NCBI GenBank assembly: GCA_025769875.1
Contig: JAGFNK010000433.1
Coordinates: forward strand, 1 to 44,159
Length of the DNA stretch: 44,159 nt
Reading direction: 5' to 3'
From: Russula earlei
Lineage: Eukaryota > Basidiomycota > Agaricomycetes > Russulales > Russulaceae
Positions 32,001 through 42,024 of this stretch are shown piece by piece (the stretch's first letter is position 1; each line of letters opens with the position of its first letter). Both the position numbers and the translations under genes were made by a program. The notes beneath the pieces are model-generated. The model was not told the DNA's origin. It was given only the letters and a program-made list of their open reading frames with translations, and ran no database searches.

Positions 32001-32827
32001 CCTGAAGGCCTGAACTTGGTCAAAACGTGAAACAACAAAACCGAGGGTAGGAAATTGACATGGGCCTGCACAGGTACGTTGGGCTGAGCCGAAAGTATCG
32101 ACGTATCGCTCACCATAGGAAACTACTCCGGTGATCTGCTGGAAAAGAGGTTGCAATTTGAGAGTTTGCATTCGTGTAAAAGCAGCGCCGACACGAAGGT
32201 CCAAAATGATTCGGGCCTCAACGGCCGATGCTTGGGAATAGTCCAGTTCGACGGGATGCTGAGCGGCATGGTGTATCTGCCTGTCTGTACATTCGACACG
32301 ACCAAAACCTTAAGAAGAGACAAGCGCACGCACTGAGAGATAATGGCACTGAAACGAGCACGCTTGACCACAATGTCCGGTCTTGCTTTGCGACATATTT
32401 TTACGATCTCTGATCCAATATTCTCGCCTTCTCTATCGCAATCCGTCCAGATCATGACTTGCTGAGATTTTCTCGCTTCCGATGTTAAGTTGTCGACGAT
32501 GGCCTTCTTGTCCGGAGGGGCTTGGACTTCAATGGGCGCATCGAAGAGTTCAAATGGGTCACAAGAATGCCATTTGCGGTGAGATTCTGCAAAGTCGTGT
32601 TGCAATACATGACCAGCGACGCATGTGACAGTAAAGTTTGCTCTACATTGGGGGTAGTTAAAGTCATAGTTCTTGACTATTGGGCTCGGCGTACTTCTCT
32701 AATCCCATAAGGTGGGTACAGAACATTGGGAATATATGCAACTCACAGTTCGAAACTGACCGCCTGAAAGGATATTTGTGATGGACTTGGAGATGGAGGG
32801 CTTCTCCGCCACGCAAAGGACAATCAT
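29062..32827 (-). CDS. TOP3: DNA topoisomerase III (type IA)
   Basis: Fifteen exons on the minus strand: 32747-32827, 32334-32698, 32114-32280, 31813-32065, 31683-31764, 31491-31627, 31219-31442, 30795-31165, 30618-30743, 30315-30564, 29876-30243, 29606-29821, 29524-29551, 29310-29438 and 29062-29243; 992 aa with consistent phases. The TOPRIM domain starts MIVLCVAEKPSIS, and the metal site is WTDCDREGEN (Asp113, Asp115, Glu117). The active-site tyrosine is Tyr329 in LSYPRTETDQYD. A Gly/Arg-rich linker precedes two GRF zinc fingers (from Cys741 and Cys814, each ending CDFFEW) and two CCHC knuckles (CFNCGQPGHWASAC, and CSKCGEAGHLSKDC at 921-934). Top3 decatenates recombination intermediates with RecQ helicase and Rmi1. 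The intron at 31166-31218 appears to use a GC donor. Confidence 0.95.
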
Positions 32828-33102
32828 TGGCTTTGGTATGCGAGGGCTGGAGGTCAGCACATGCCATAACGAAAGAGGACAAGGGGGCGAACCTCGGCCT
32901 ATTCTACTCGCTTAACCTTAGTGCACTATACCACCAGGAGTGGCCAGTGCTGCGGACTCTACCCCTCGACACGGAGTATACAGTTGTGTAAAAGCTGAGG
33001 TGCAGAAAACAGAAAACGCGTGTGGCAGTCGTGATCATGGAATTGACACATCCCGGGGCGTCGCTCGAGTCGCGCCAGGCAGCACGTGTGCTCTCTCCCG
33101 CC
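32828..33102. promoter_or_regulatory. Bidirectional intergenic region, TOP3 / UTP25
   Basis: 275 bp separate the divergent start codons of TOP3 (minus) and UTP25 (plus), so both promoters must lie here or overlap the genes. No TATA element or known operator was recognised. Confidence 0.45.
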
Positions 33103-35517
33103 ATGGATTGGAACTCACCAACTACGAAACTCCTTACTCTTCTCAATATCTCTGCCGCAAAGTCTTTGAAGCGGAAATTCATCAGTCAACCTGACTCTCC
33201 CTCTCCGAAACTGAACAAACGTCGCGTCCTGGACTGCGTTTCCCCAAATTTCGCTGGCGACGCGAATGCTAACGCGGACATCGCTGAGCTTGAGGTAGAC
33301 GAAGCGGGACAAGATGTTGATTTAGGTGACGAGGCCTCCGGTTTATCGGACACGGGAGGTATGTTCAGCTCTAGACAAAGTTGGTTTGTCTGACCGCGGA
33401 ATGAGAAAGAGCCAACATACGAGCTCCACCGTTGCTTCTGGATCAATCTGCCATCGACTCTGTGGACAAACGTCTCTGGTTGATATCAAATTTGTCTTTT
33501 CCAACAATCGGCTCCGTGGCCGTTTCAAAAGTAGAAGGGTCGCACAGCTCTGAGAAGATGAAGGCTGGCTCGTCACAGGTGTGTAGGATACGTATGGTCT
33601 ATCTTCCTTTCCCAATCCGAAGGTTGGTAGATTCTCCAGCGTCTGCGAGCTCCATTTGTAGAGCGACAAAGCAGTTTGCCTTCAGGTGGGTAAGTTTTTC
33701 TCGACGACAATCATACGTTGACGACTTTGCCCAATGTAGACTTGCGCCTACTTCAGGACGAGATACTGTCCGTATTGTCTAGTCATCGTGACCTTTATCA
33801 CACGCATTCATCACAAGGCACGATTCCTGTCATCCGAGATTCGATTTCTCTGCACATCCTAGATCATGTCTCCAAGTATGCACTCCTGCTCACCGTAGGC
33901 CAGATACTTACATCTGATCGCAGAAAGCGACGTCGAGTTCTTAAGAATAACGAGCGTCTCTCACATGCCGTCAAAGCAGGAGTGCCGGCACCGGAAGATG
34001 TGCAAGACCAAGGATTCACCAGACCATCCATCCTCGTCCTTCTCCCGTTCCGTTCCTCTGCCTTTAGGTGGTTAGAGTCTATTGTTAACCATACACCGCC
34101 TCCCTCTTTTCAAATCGAAAATATGGCCCGCTTCCGAAAGGAGTTTGGGCTCCCTGAAGGCGTTGTGGATAAATTTGCCTCACCAGAAGCCGAAGCATAT
34201 CCCCGCGACCATGTCGAAACTTTTAGGGGAAACGCAGACGACAATTTTCGAGTCGGCCTGAAGCTGACGAGAAAGAGTGTTCGCCTGTTCACCGAATTTT
34301 ACGGGTCAGACATCATCATAGCAAGCCCACTCGGCTTGAGGCTGTCTATCGAGAAAGAACAGTACGCCGTTCTCCGTCAATAAATTAAATTTCGTGCATT
34401 ATCAACTCAGACGTGGCCAGAAACTTTGATTTTCTATCCTCCATAGACATCGTAATTGCGGACCAAGTTGACTCGCTGACAATGCAGAATTGGGAACACA
34501 CGCAGGTACGTATCAGGGCAGTACCAGAATCTTGTGACGAATGTGCCGGTAGTTTGTCTTCTCCCATCTCAACCACCTTCCGAAGGAGTCACACGACACA
34601 GACTTTTCTCGTATCAAACACTGGTACTTGGATGGACAGTACGCGTTCCGGTGTTGTCCACGCCCCGCAAACTGACATGCTGTAGCGCTGCCTACCTCCG
34701 GCAGACGGTTTTATTGTCTGCGTATGAGACCCCTGAGATCCGCAGCCTCTTCAATCAGTCTCTGAAAAATGTGGAAGGTAAAGTGCGCACATTCCGGCAT
34801 TGGGCACCAGTACAGGTACCCGAGGGTCTCGATCAGGCGCGTGGGTCACTGTTCAGATCGGTATCGGCAAACTCATGTCGATATAGAATTTTATTCAATT
34901 CGATTGTTCGAGTGCCAAAGACGAATTGGTCAAGCGGTTTTCGCACTTCACGGATCGGCTTCTTCCACCTGCGTTGAAATCGGCTGTCCAAAGTGCCAAC
35001 ACAATCATCTTCGTTCCTTCATCCCTGGACTTTATTCGGATACAAAATTACTTCCGGAAGCAACAATTATCGTTTGCTGTGTTGTCAGAGTAAGCAGACC
35101 CCCAAAATGAAACAGAAAGATTTCTTCAATCCCCCAACTCGCCACAGGTATTCGACAAATGAAGACGTCTCACGCGCAAGACAAGCTTTCTTCTCTGGAA
35201 AAAAATCTTTCCTGATCATCACCGAGCGGTTCCACTTCTACAGAAGGTCCGCCATTCGGAGACTATCGTTCACTCTACTTTGGAACTAACCCGGCATCAG
35301 ATACAAAATTAGAGGCATCCGAAACCTCATTTTTTATGCCCCACCGGACCATGCCGCATTCTACACAGAGTTTTTGACCTACCCCTTCTTGGACGACGGC
35401 GTGGAACCATCCGACGTGACATGTCGCGTGCTGTATTCACGGTATGATTGGTTCAGAGTGGAGCGGATCGCGGGTACCAAAGGCGCGAAGCAGTTGATAA
35501 AAAATAGTGACCTGTAA
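33103..35517 (+). CDS. UTP25: U3 snoRNA-associated protein UTP25 (DEF family, SSU processome)
   Basis: Eleven exons: 33103-33358, 33412-33578, 33631-33685, 33740-33875, 33924-34361, 34421-34505, 34553-34638, 34686-34836, 34887-35089, 35148-35246 and 35301-35517; 630 aa. Recognised stretches include [93 protein letters not shown] and the C-terminal [20 protein letters not shown]. These are hallmarks of UTP25/DEF, an inactive DEAD-box-like protein needed for early 40S ribosome assembly in the nucleolus. Exon 2 starts oddly: the usual YELHFG motif is in a frame that shifts, and only the acceptor at 33410-33411 keeps the gene open. The intron at 34837-34886 needs a GC donor. The Asp/Glu-rich N-terminus is normal for the family. 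Confidence 0.93.
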
Positions 35518-35633
35518 GACGGTTCGTACGACCTTGCGTTCGGGTGCAGCTCGAAATTGATAGGGACGCCGACGCCACCGTGGAGAATGGCGGCGTCACC
35601 GCTGGCCAAGAGTAACCGGCTTAAGACTCGTCC

Positions 35634-36697
35634 CTACGCAGAGAATCGATCAGACTGGTATTGAATGACAATGAGTAAGACATACCTCCGTTTACTGTTC
35701 TGCACCCGGATGAATAGCCAGTCGACGATGGCACGAACACCGGTGCTGAACTCTAACGTCAGATCTCGCTGGCCGAGGAACTCAGAGCCCTCTCACCCTT
35801 CCAACGCGGACAAGCCCATGACGTCCAAACTGGCAATGCGCTCCTTCCTCTGCTCGCTGTCCATCTCACTGCCCTGCCTCCGCCGTGCGCTCTCGATCTT
35901 GTGCTGGTACCACTCCTCGTAATCGTGCCGGATCTCTGCGACGGACAGCGAGCCGGGGTTGTCCTGCTTGTTGGCCAGCAGGAGGAGCGGGACACCGAGG
36001 ATCTGCGGGGCCGAGAGCACAGTGTCTGGAAGCCGCGTTCGGTTTCAGTCTTTTCTCGCCGTGTTTTGGGAAGCAGGGGACAGGATGGGGGAGTGGGCAA
36101 GGGGGGGGGGGGGGATCGTACCGAAGACTTCCCAGCCCTCGCTGAGACGTTCGTGGTCGACCGCATCGACGACGTAGACGACGGCGTGGCAGTCGTCGTA
36201 GTACTTTGGCCAGATAGACCGGATCCCGCGCTGGCCTCCGAGATCCCAGAATTGGAGTACGGCCGAGGGCAGGGCTATCTTCCCGGCTGCATGGAGAGAG
36301 AGACGACGACGTGTTTACTGTTCCATGAGAGACAGGGAACGGGGGCGGAAGTACGTACTGTTCTGACCCACCGTCGGGGCGATCTTGTCCGGTGGCAGGC
36401 CAGGCGTGTTATTATAGATGGTCTTGATCTTCTCGAGGAGAGTCTGTGAAAGCCGGAGGGAAAATAAATCGAGGAGGAGAGTCGTATTTCGTTTGTCAGT
36501 CGGATCCTTGCAGTTTTGTTTTGGGGACGTGCGTACCGTCTTTCCTGCGCCGTCGAGGCCGATGATGATGACGGAAAACTCGTCCTTTCTATAAGTATGG
36601 GTATGATGGTATTAGGGCTTCTGGGGGACGGGAAGGGTGTGGGCCATGCTTCGAACCTGGTCAGGTATTCGTGGAGGCCCTTGAGGAGGTGGTACAT
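35634..36697 (-). CDS. ARL3: Arf-like small GTPase, Arl3 (yeast) / ARFRP1 type
   Basis: Six exons on the minus strand: 36657-36697, 36537-36588, 36359-36443, 36122-36286, 35797-36025 and 35634-35745; 227 aa. Nucleotide-binding motifs: P-loop GLDGAGKT (24-31), switch I Thr in [15 protein letters not shown] and NKQD. The family-specific [19 protein letters not shown] start has no Gly2, which matches yeast Arl3/ARFRP1: these are N-terminally acetylated rather than myristoylated and recruit Arl1 and golgins to the trans-Golgi. The C-terminal half contains an insertion ([20 protein letters not shown]) also typical of fungal members, and [14 protein letters not shown] at the end. The last codons (RRYVLLIV onward) may read into an intron, so the extreme C-terminus is tentative. 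Intron 4 contains a run of 14 G on the plus strand. Confidence 0.92.
36101..36114. repeat. Poly-G tract, 14 nt
   Basis: Uninterrupted G run on the plus strand within the fourth intron (36026-36121) of the Arf-like gene, close to its splice donor. Confidence 0.9.
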
Positions 36698-36790
36698 CGT
36701 TGTGGCATTCGCTCAAGAGGAGAACGCGCTCGCTCGCCGCCGACTTTCCTGTCTTGTCTACGACCTCCCGTCGTACGGCCACGACCAACC
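36698..36790. promoter_or_regulatory. 93-bp bidirectional promoter region, ARL3-type / VMA16
   Basis: Only 93 bp lie between the divergent start codons of the Arf-like GTPase and VMA16, so the two genes must share regulatory sequence or use elements inside each other. No recognisable TATA box. Confidence 0.5.
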
Positions 36791-37842
36791 ATGAGTTACT
36801 TCTACTACTACTACTACTATTACTACGCCTTCGGGCTCCCCACATCTCTCTTCATACTCATCGCGCTCTATCTACTCTTCACCGGTACGAGCTACCACCG
36901 TTCGAACCCACCGAGTTGTCGCTCACCCGTCGTCGGTTTTCTTTGCGACTCGTTTGCTGCGCAGGCTCCGGGGAGGCGTTCAACGTCGGCCGGTTCCTCG
37001 AGGAGACAAGTCCGTACTTGTGGGCGTCGACCGGCATCGGTCTCTGCATAGGATTAAGCGTCCTCGGGGCAGGATGGTGCGAGCATCCACCACGGCCGTG
37101 GGCCCAACGCACCACGCGTTCTGTTTTTCTTTGCTCATCTCTCCCGTCCAGGGGCATCTTCGTCACTGGCTCGTCCATCCTCGGCGGTGGTGTCAGGGCA
37201 CCCCGCATACGGACCAAGAATCTCATCAGGTCTGCACAGACATCTGCCCTTCCTCGACTTAGTAACGACCGAGCGTCGGCGCGCACACAGCATCATCTTT
37301 TGCGAAGTCGTGGCGATATATGGCGTGGTGCGTCGCCCCGCCTTGGCTTTTGTTTTTTTTGTCTCATCGAGCTCCCAGATCATCGGCATCGTGTACTCGA
37401 CGAGGCTCACTCACGTCGAGGACAGCTTGCTTTACACCAAGGAGAACCATTTCACTGGTCCGTATATCTCCCTCCGTCGTCTCTATCGAGTCGTGACCGC
37501 ATGCCAACGCCCGTCAGGCTACGCGCTATTCTGGGGGGGTTTGACCGCGGGCGTCTGCAACCTGCTCTGCGGTGTCTGCGTCGGCGTCGTCGGCTCGACA
37601 GCAGCCTTAGCTGACGCCGCGGACCCCGCGTTATTCGTGAAGATTCTCATCGTGGAGGTTTTTGGCAGTATCTTAGGTTTGTTTGGGCTAATCGGTGAGA
37701 TTTCTCTCCCCGCTCTCCGTCTTCTCTCATTGATGTCTGGTTGCTGGCAGTGGCGTTACTCATGATCGGCAAAGCCCCAGATTTCAAGCCTGCTTCTCTC
37801 AGTCCCGCCGCTTCGGCGCAACTACCGTTCATTTCGCACTAA
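36791..37842 (+). CDS. VMA16: V-type ATPase proteolipid subunit c'' (Vma16)
   Basis: Seven exons: 36791-36884, 36965-37076, 37152-37229, 37291-37327, 37379-37457, 37518-37694 and 37751-37842; 222 aa, the usual length. Five hydrophobic helices are visible. The second starts [20 protein letters not shown]. The helix with the proton-carrying Glu reads [12 protein letters not shown] (Glu100). The later [16 protein letters not shown] has Glu180. Ala/Pro-rich [14 protein letters not shown] ends the protein. Subunit c'' is part of the rotating membrane ring that acidifies vacuole and Golgi. The N-terminus is unusual, with eight consecutive Tyr (residues 5-12) encoded by a TAC trinucleotide tract at 36803-36826. 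Splice sites are all GT-AG. Confidence 0.95.
36803..36826 (+). repeat. (TAC)n microsatellite coding poly-Tyr
   Basis: Eight codons, seven TAC and one TAT, encode Tyr5-Tyr12 of Vma16. Slippage could change the length in frame. Confidence 0.9.
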
Positions 37843-38083
37843 CCTCCCATGCCTGGACGCGTGCAATAATTTCGGGGAAGGAATCATACGTCGCAGTTCT
37901 GGACCTCTTGTCCACACGCATCGGATACGGTTTGTCGGATCTGGGATGAATCAAATCAAATGCATTTAACTACCATAACCGACCTCCGACCTCCATTGTC
38001 ATACCGTTTCATTACCCATTACCCAAAGCGTTTCGCCGAATAAAAATCATCATCCTGGCACACCTTGCGACGAGTAGAATAGC
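37843..38083. other. Intergenic, convergent gene ends
   Basis: About 240 bp between the stops of VMA16 and the CUE-domain gene; no gene seen. AATAAA-like stretches near 38038 could serve as a polyadenylation signal. Confidence 0.4.
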
Positions 38084-39859
38084 CTAGCTGTACCTTCCTT
38101 CCTCGAACGGGTTCTCCACGTACTCCAGCTCTTCTTCGTCCTCGTCATGCGCGCGACGAGGCTGTGACTCGGCGTTCACTAGGGACACGGGTCGCTTTGG
38201 GAGCAGACCGATTTTGCCTGAGAACTGCAAGTCAGCCAACGTGACTACCCTTGCAAGCGAATCAATAAACGGCCCAACCGGGATCAATATTCGACACCGA
38301 GCGCCCGATACCGGCGGAAGGCGGGTGTGGAGCATAATCATTGTCAGATGATGAGGGAGGCAGCAGCGGTCGTAAAGCGTGGCTATCGGCTCTTTCACCA
38401 AGGTCACGAAACACTGGATCTGTGTGCCCACTCTCAAATTCATCCTCAACTGTGACCGGACGCGGACCATGAACGGCCGTAGGCGCATAATTAGCACGTT
38501 GCGCAGGTCGGTCTAGCACTGGTGATTGGGGTTGGACAACATAACCGGTTCCTGTGTTGGTGTCGGGAGATGATGAGGGGTTTGGGGTGCTCCTGTAAAA
38601 CGTTGGCGTAGGTGGGAGTGAACAGATGAATGAATGACGGAATGAATGAGTAATTGAATTGAAACGTCATATGGCCCCTCCTCCCTCACTCTCTCCTGAT
38701 CCGCGGACGGATGAAGTGGGAGGGGCCTGTGCGACACGAGAAGCGAAGGGACAGGAACCTGCGCATACCTCGGCTGGTCCATTTCTTGGACTTTGGCCTT
38801 CACTTTTGACATGAAGGTGCTGAATGTGCGCTTGCCACCTACAAAGGGGGTTAGGGAGGGATCGGGGGACGCATTATGGTAAGCAAATTGTAAGCATCGC
38901 GATGGTGATACGTATCCACGGGCATATTACTGTGGCAACGGGGGGGGGGGGGGGGGGGAGGAGAAGCGGACGTACTTTCTGCCATCTTACTCAACTGCTC
39001 CTGCACGTCAGCCAATGTGTCCCGTTGCGGCGGTGGCTGCTGCTGCGCAGCAACATCACCACGGGCAGCGTAGCCACGTCCACCCTGCTGCTGCGGAGGG
39101 ACGGGCGCGTTCGTGCGCGGCGCATAAGGATACTGGTGCATCTGCTGCTGCTGTTGCTGCTGCGCGATCTGTTCGCGAGCATACTGCTGCTCATCCTCCA
39201 GCTGCAGCCGGCGCGCAAGTTCCTCATCCAGCTGGGTTTGCTCGACCTAGTGTGGAAGGAGTGACGCGATGCGATGTGCGATGTAAATGGTCGGTCAGTC
39301 GGTCCGTCAGGAATCGGGGGAGGGACAATGATGACGTACCACGGATGGTTGTTCGTTGGCTATTACGTGGGCGACCGAGATGTGGTCGGGATCGCTCATG
39401 GCGAGGAGAGCGTCGACTGCTCTGTCCTGATCTCCGCCCACCGAGTCAACGACGGAGTGCCTAGCGCGATAAGCAGAAGCAAAAGTTAAGGACGCGCTCT
39501 GTCGCGAGTCGAACTGAGACCCACAGTATGCCAGCATCGTAATCGGGAAAGATGGCGTGCAGCTGGGCAATCTTGGGATCTGCAAACTCGTCGACGGCCG
39601 GCCGTTCTGGAGCGGTGGGAGTGGTGTCTGCCGCTCGCTCTGACCACTGGCTCGAGAGTGTCCTGGTCGGTTGCGTCCAGGCCGGCAGACTTTGAGTGGC
39701 AGCGGTGGTGGCTGCTGCGGAAGGGACGTCGTCGTCGCCGCCGGCAGTGGTAACCGGCACGAGATTCCCTTCGTGCTCTGGTTCGGCCGTCGGAGGATCG
39801 TTAGATGTATCGTCGTCATCATCGATGCTATAGCCAGGTAAATGTGGTTCAGAGGACAT
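38084..39859 (-). CDS. CUE-domain ubiquitin-binding protein (Cue5-like)
   Basis: Six exons on the minus strand: 39525-39859, 39340-39460, 38976-39246, 38769-38838, 38279-38592 and 38084-38217; 414 aa. Residues about 94-140 form a CUE domain: IAQLHAIFPDYDAGIL, then DRAVDALLAMSDP, where the FP and di-Leu motifs contact ubiquitin. A Gln-rich coiled segment follows (LDEELARRLQLEDEQQYARE, with QQQQQQ), then TLADVQEQLSKMAE and FMSKVKAKVQEMDQ. The C-terminus is acidic and ends VENPFEEGRYS, whose NPF is a possible EH-domain ligand. Yeast Cue5 links ubiquitinated cargo to Atg8 for aggregate autophagy; a clear Atg8-binding motif was not identified here, so a specific Cue5 role is inference. Intron 3 contains 19 consecutive C in the sense strand. 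Confidence 0.88.
38940..38958. repeat. Poly-G tract, 19 nt
   Basis: Uninterrupted G run on the plus strand within the third intron (38839-38975) of the CUE-domain gene. Exact length is prone to sequencing error. Confidence 0.9.
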
Positions 39860-39970
39860 CGCTAATGGCAAGACGCAAGAGCTACATTAGGGTGCACTGG
39901 ATCCCACTCTCACAAGAGAGGGCAAGTCCGAAAGCAATTTGACTTCAGGCCACCACCATCACCATCATCT

Positions 39971-41923
39971 CTACCGCTTCGCTGCCCTGTGTCCGTCGGC
40001 ATCTGTCCCATCTGCCTTGCGTTTTCTGCTGCTCACACTAGACTTAGATTCGCTCGGGTCACCTCCCAGCCGGGTAGTCACAGCACGCAGCAGGTTGCCC
40101 AAGATGCGCTTTTCGCTTAGTCGCACTACTACCGCATTCTTTACGTTCAATGGGATGGGCTTCTCCTTTTCCGTGCCGAGCAAAGCTTCGTCATCCTGAA
40201 AATGCGGCGCGTAAATCGAAACCGAGAAGACTGCCTCGGGCAAACTTACCTCGATGGTAGTCGGATACTCTGCCAACCGTCTTCTCAAGACGTCAGCGAC
40301 CACGGACAACACGGCATCATCGACCTTTGGTTTTGGTAACTTTGACTTGCGCTTCGTTTTTGCCCATTCTGGATCTGACATCATCAACAGGCGCACGAAC
40401 GATGTCAGCTCTTCAGGCAACTCTGCCGAAAAGTCCACGACGAAGATACTGCAGAGCCAGATCGGAGCACTCAAAGTGGCAAGTGGAGAGTGACTACGCA
40501 CTCGTCACCACCCTCTTCCAACCACCAATCGATACGTTCAGAGCTTCGCGGGCTTGCCTGCTGGAGACATTTAGCGCCAACGCTTGACATAACAAGGTCC
40601 GCGCGAATCTCAACAATGTCAGCAGGGTTTCCAGAACCGCCACAAGGGAGCGGAACCTGATCGACGTGTCCGTAGCGGCGAAGCAAGTCTGAGTTGGGAG
40701 GGTCGCCGTACGTGTTCCACTGAAGGCACGTGGGTCCACGGTCAGATCTACGTGAAAGATAACCCACAATTTGTTCACCCCGCCGAATAGACCGAGTCGT
40801 GGCCATTCGAAGAAAGTGTTCCTCGTAGAAAAGCTTCGCCTGGAAGGACGGTTACTATCAAAAACGTTGACGGCAGCGGATACACACATTTTCGCAATTA
40901 TAACGCGCATTCAGCATATCGGCCAGAGGTACCATGGCCACATTCGCAGGGTCATCATTTTCACCGTCATCGCTGTCCTTATCTTCGTCCTCATCGGAGC
41001 TATTGTCATCGAGCGCCTGTGGTGAATGTTTGTCTAAGCTCATCTCAGGGTCTTCATGCGGGGGCGTTTGGCTCGTGTCAACGTTATACGTTGCCGACCA
41101 TGCCTCGACTTGGAAGCTTCTGGAGAGGATGCGACTCCCCATGATGTGATAGGCTTCTAATGAATAGTGGAGATTAGCATGTTCATCGCCGAAGTAATCT
41201 GTTCTATTCTGAATAGACTTCAAGACTTGATCTGCTCGGCTATGAGAGTACGCACTTTGAGTAATGGCACGACTTTGTTGAGGTAGTCGTTCTCGGCCTG
41301 CTCCCTTCCTATCCTTTCTACGATCCTGCATCAGCGCCGCGGGGCCAATTCGTCAACAAAGGGGATCTACCTATGATGGCTGTGCCTCGCAGCTGTTCAA
41401 CATCTTCGGAGCTCCAAAACATAGGTGTGTTGAAGGTGATCGGGAGCGAAGCTTATACACTATCGCGTCAGTAGGTGGTAGCGTACCATTGCGGTGTGCA
41501 TATCTATACCAAGATACGTTGACCACCTCGAGGAGGAGCCCTGAGCAGCCTCCCACATGAGGCAAAGGATGAGACCGGACCATCCGATGTGGAGGCCATG
41601 CCTTTTCCAGTCGGCTTCACCTATCAGAGAGGGGAGAGAGGAGGTCCGGGTTGAGAGGGTGAGATGGCGGGGTATGGAGAACAGGGTGTGCCCTTGCTGC
41701 AGTTACGGCGGGTTGAGTTGACCGCGAATTTCAGGACAGGGGAAACGGGGAAAGGAGTGACGGCAAACATCATCGTTATTACCTGGAGATCGCGAAGTGC
41801 CAACGCACCCCAGCCGAGGCCGTCAATCTGCGCAAATGTCAGAGCAGAGCGGTCAAATATTCCGTTGTGGGCGGTGAACCAGGTGACCAATTCCGAGACC
41901 GAGACCGAGACCGAGACGTCCAT
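39971..41923 (-). CDS. RKM4: SET-domain protein lysine methyltransferase, RKM4/SETD6 type
   Basis: Nine exons on the minus strand: 41783-41923, 41510-41696, 41371-41451, 41256-41317, 40888-41217, 40768-40839, 40502-40719, 40250-40448 and 39971-40195; 504 aa. The SET domain starts at LVTWFTAHNG and GLGWGALALRDLQ, continues through TPMFWSSEDVEQLRGTAI, HYSLEAYHIMGSRILSRSF, the cofactor motif MVPLADMLNARYN, and ends with WNTYGDPPNSDLLRRYGHVD, whose Tyr is catalytic in the family. An acidic insert (SSDEDEDKDSDDGEND) interrupts SET. The C-terminal helical domain matches Rubisco-LSMT substrate-binding domains. Yeast Rkm4 monomethylates ribosomal protein Rpl42. The 38-nt intron at 41218-41255 is very short. 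The N-terminus has VSVSVSVS from a hexanucleotide repeat. The extreme C-terminal KRKADGTDADGHRAAKR may be a nuclear localisation signal. Confidence 0.92.
41893..41917 (-). repeat. Hexanucleotide repeat in the first exon of the SET gene
   Basis: Four tandem copies of CCGAGA on the plus strand, which encode the alternating Val-Ser stretch right after the start codon on the minus strand. Confidence 0.85.
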
Positions 41924-42024
41924 GAGTGATATGATATGATGCGAGTATGCGAACGAGGCCAAACCTGCGAGGCGTAGCGTAAACGCGCAAGCGAGCCAAT
42001 CATCTGGCCCAGTCCCTCGCCTCC
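41924..42024. promoter_or_regulatory. 101-bp bidirectional region
   Basis: Separates the divergent start codons of the SET gene and the reading frame at 42025. No known element was recognised. Confidence 0.35.
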
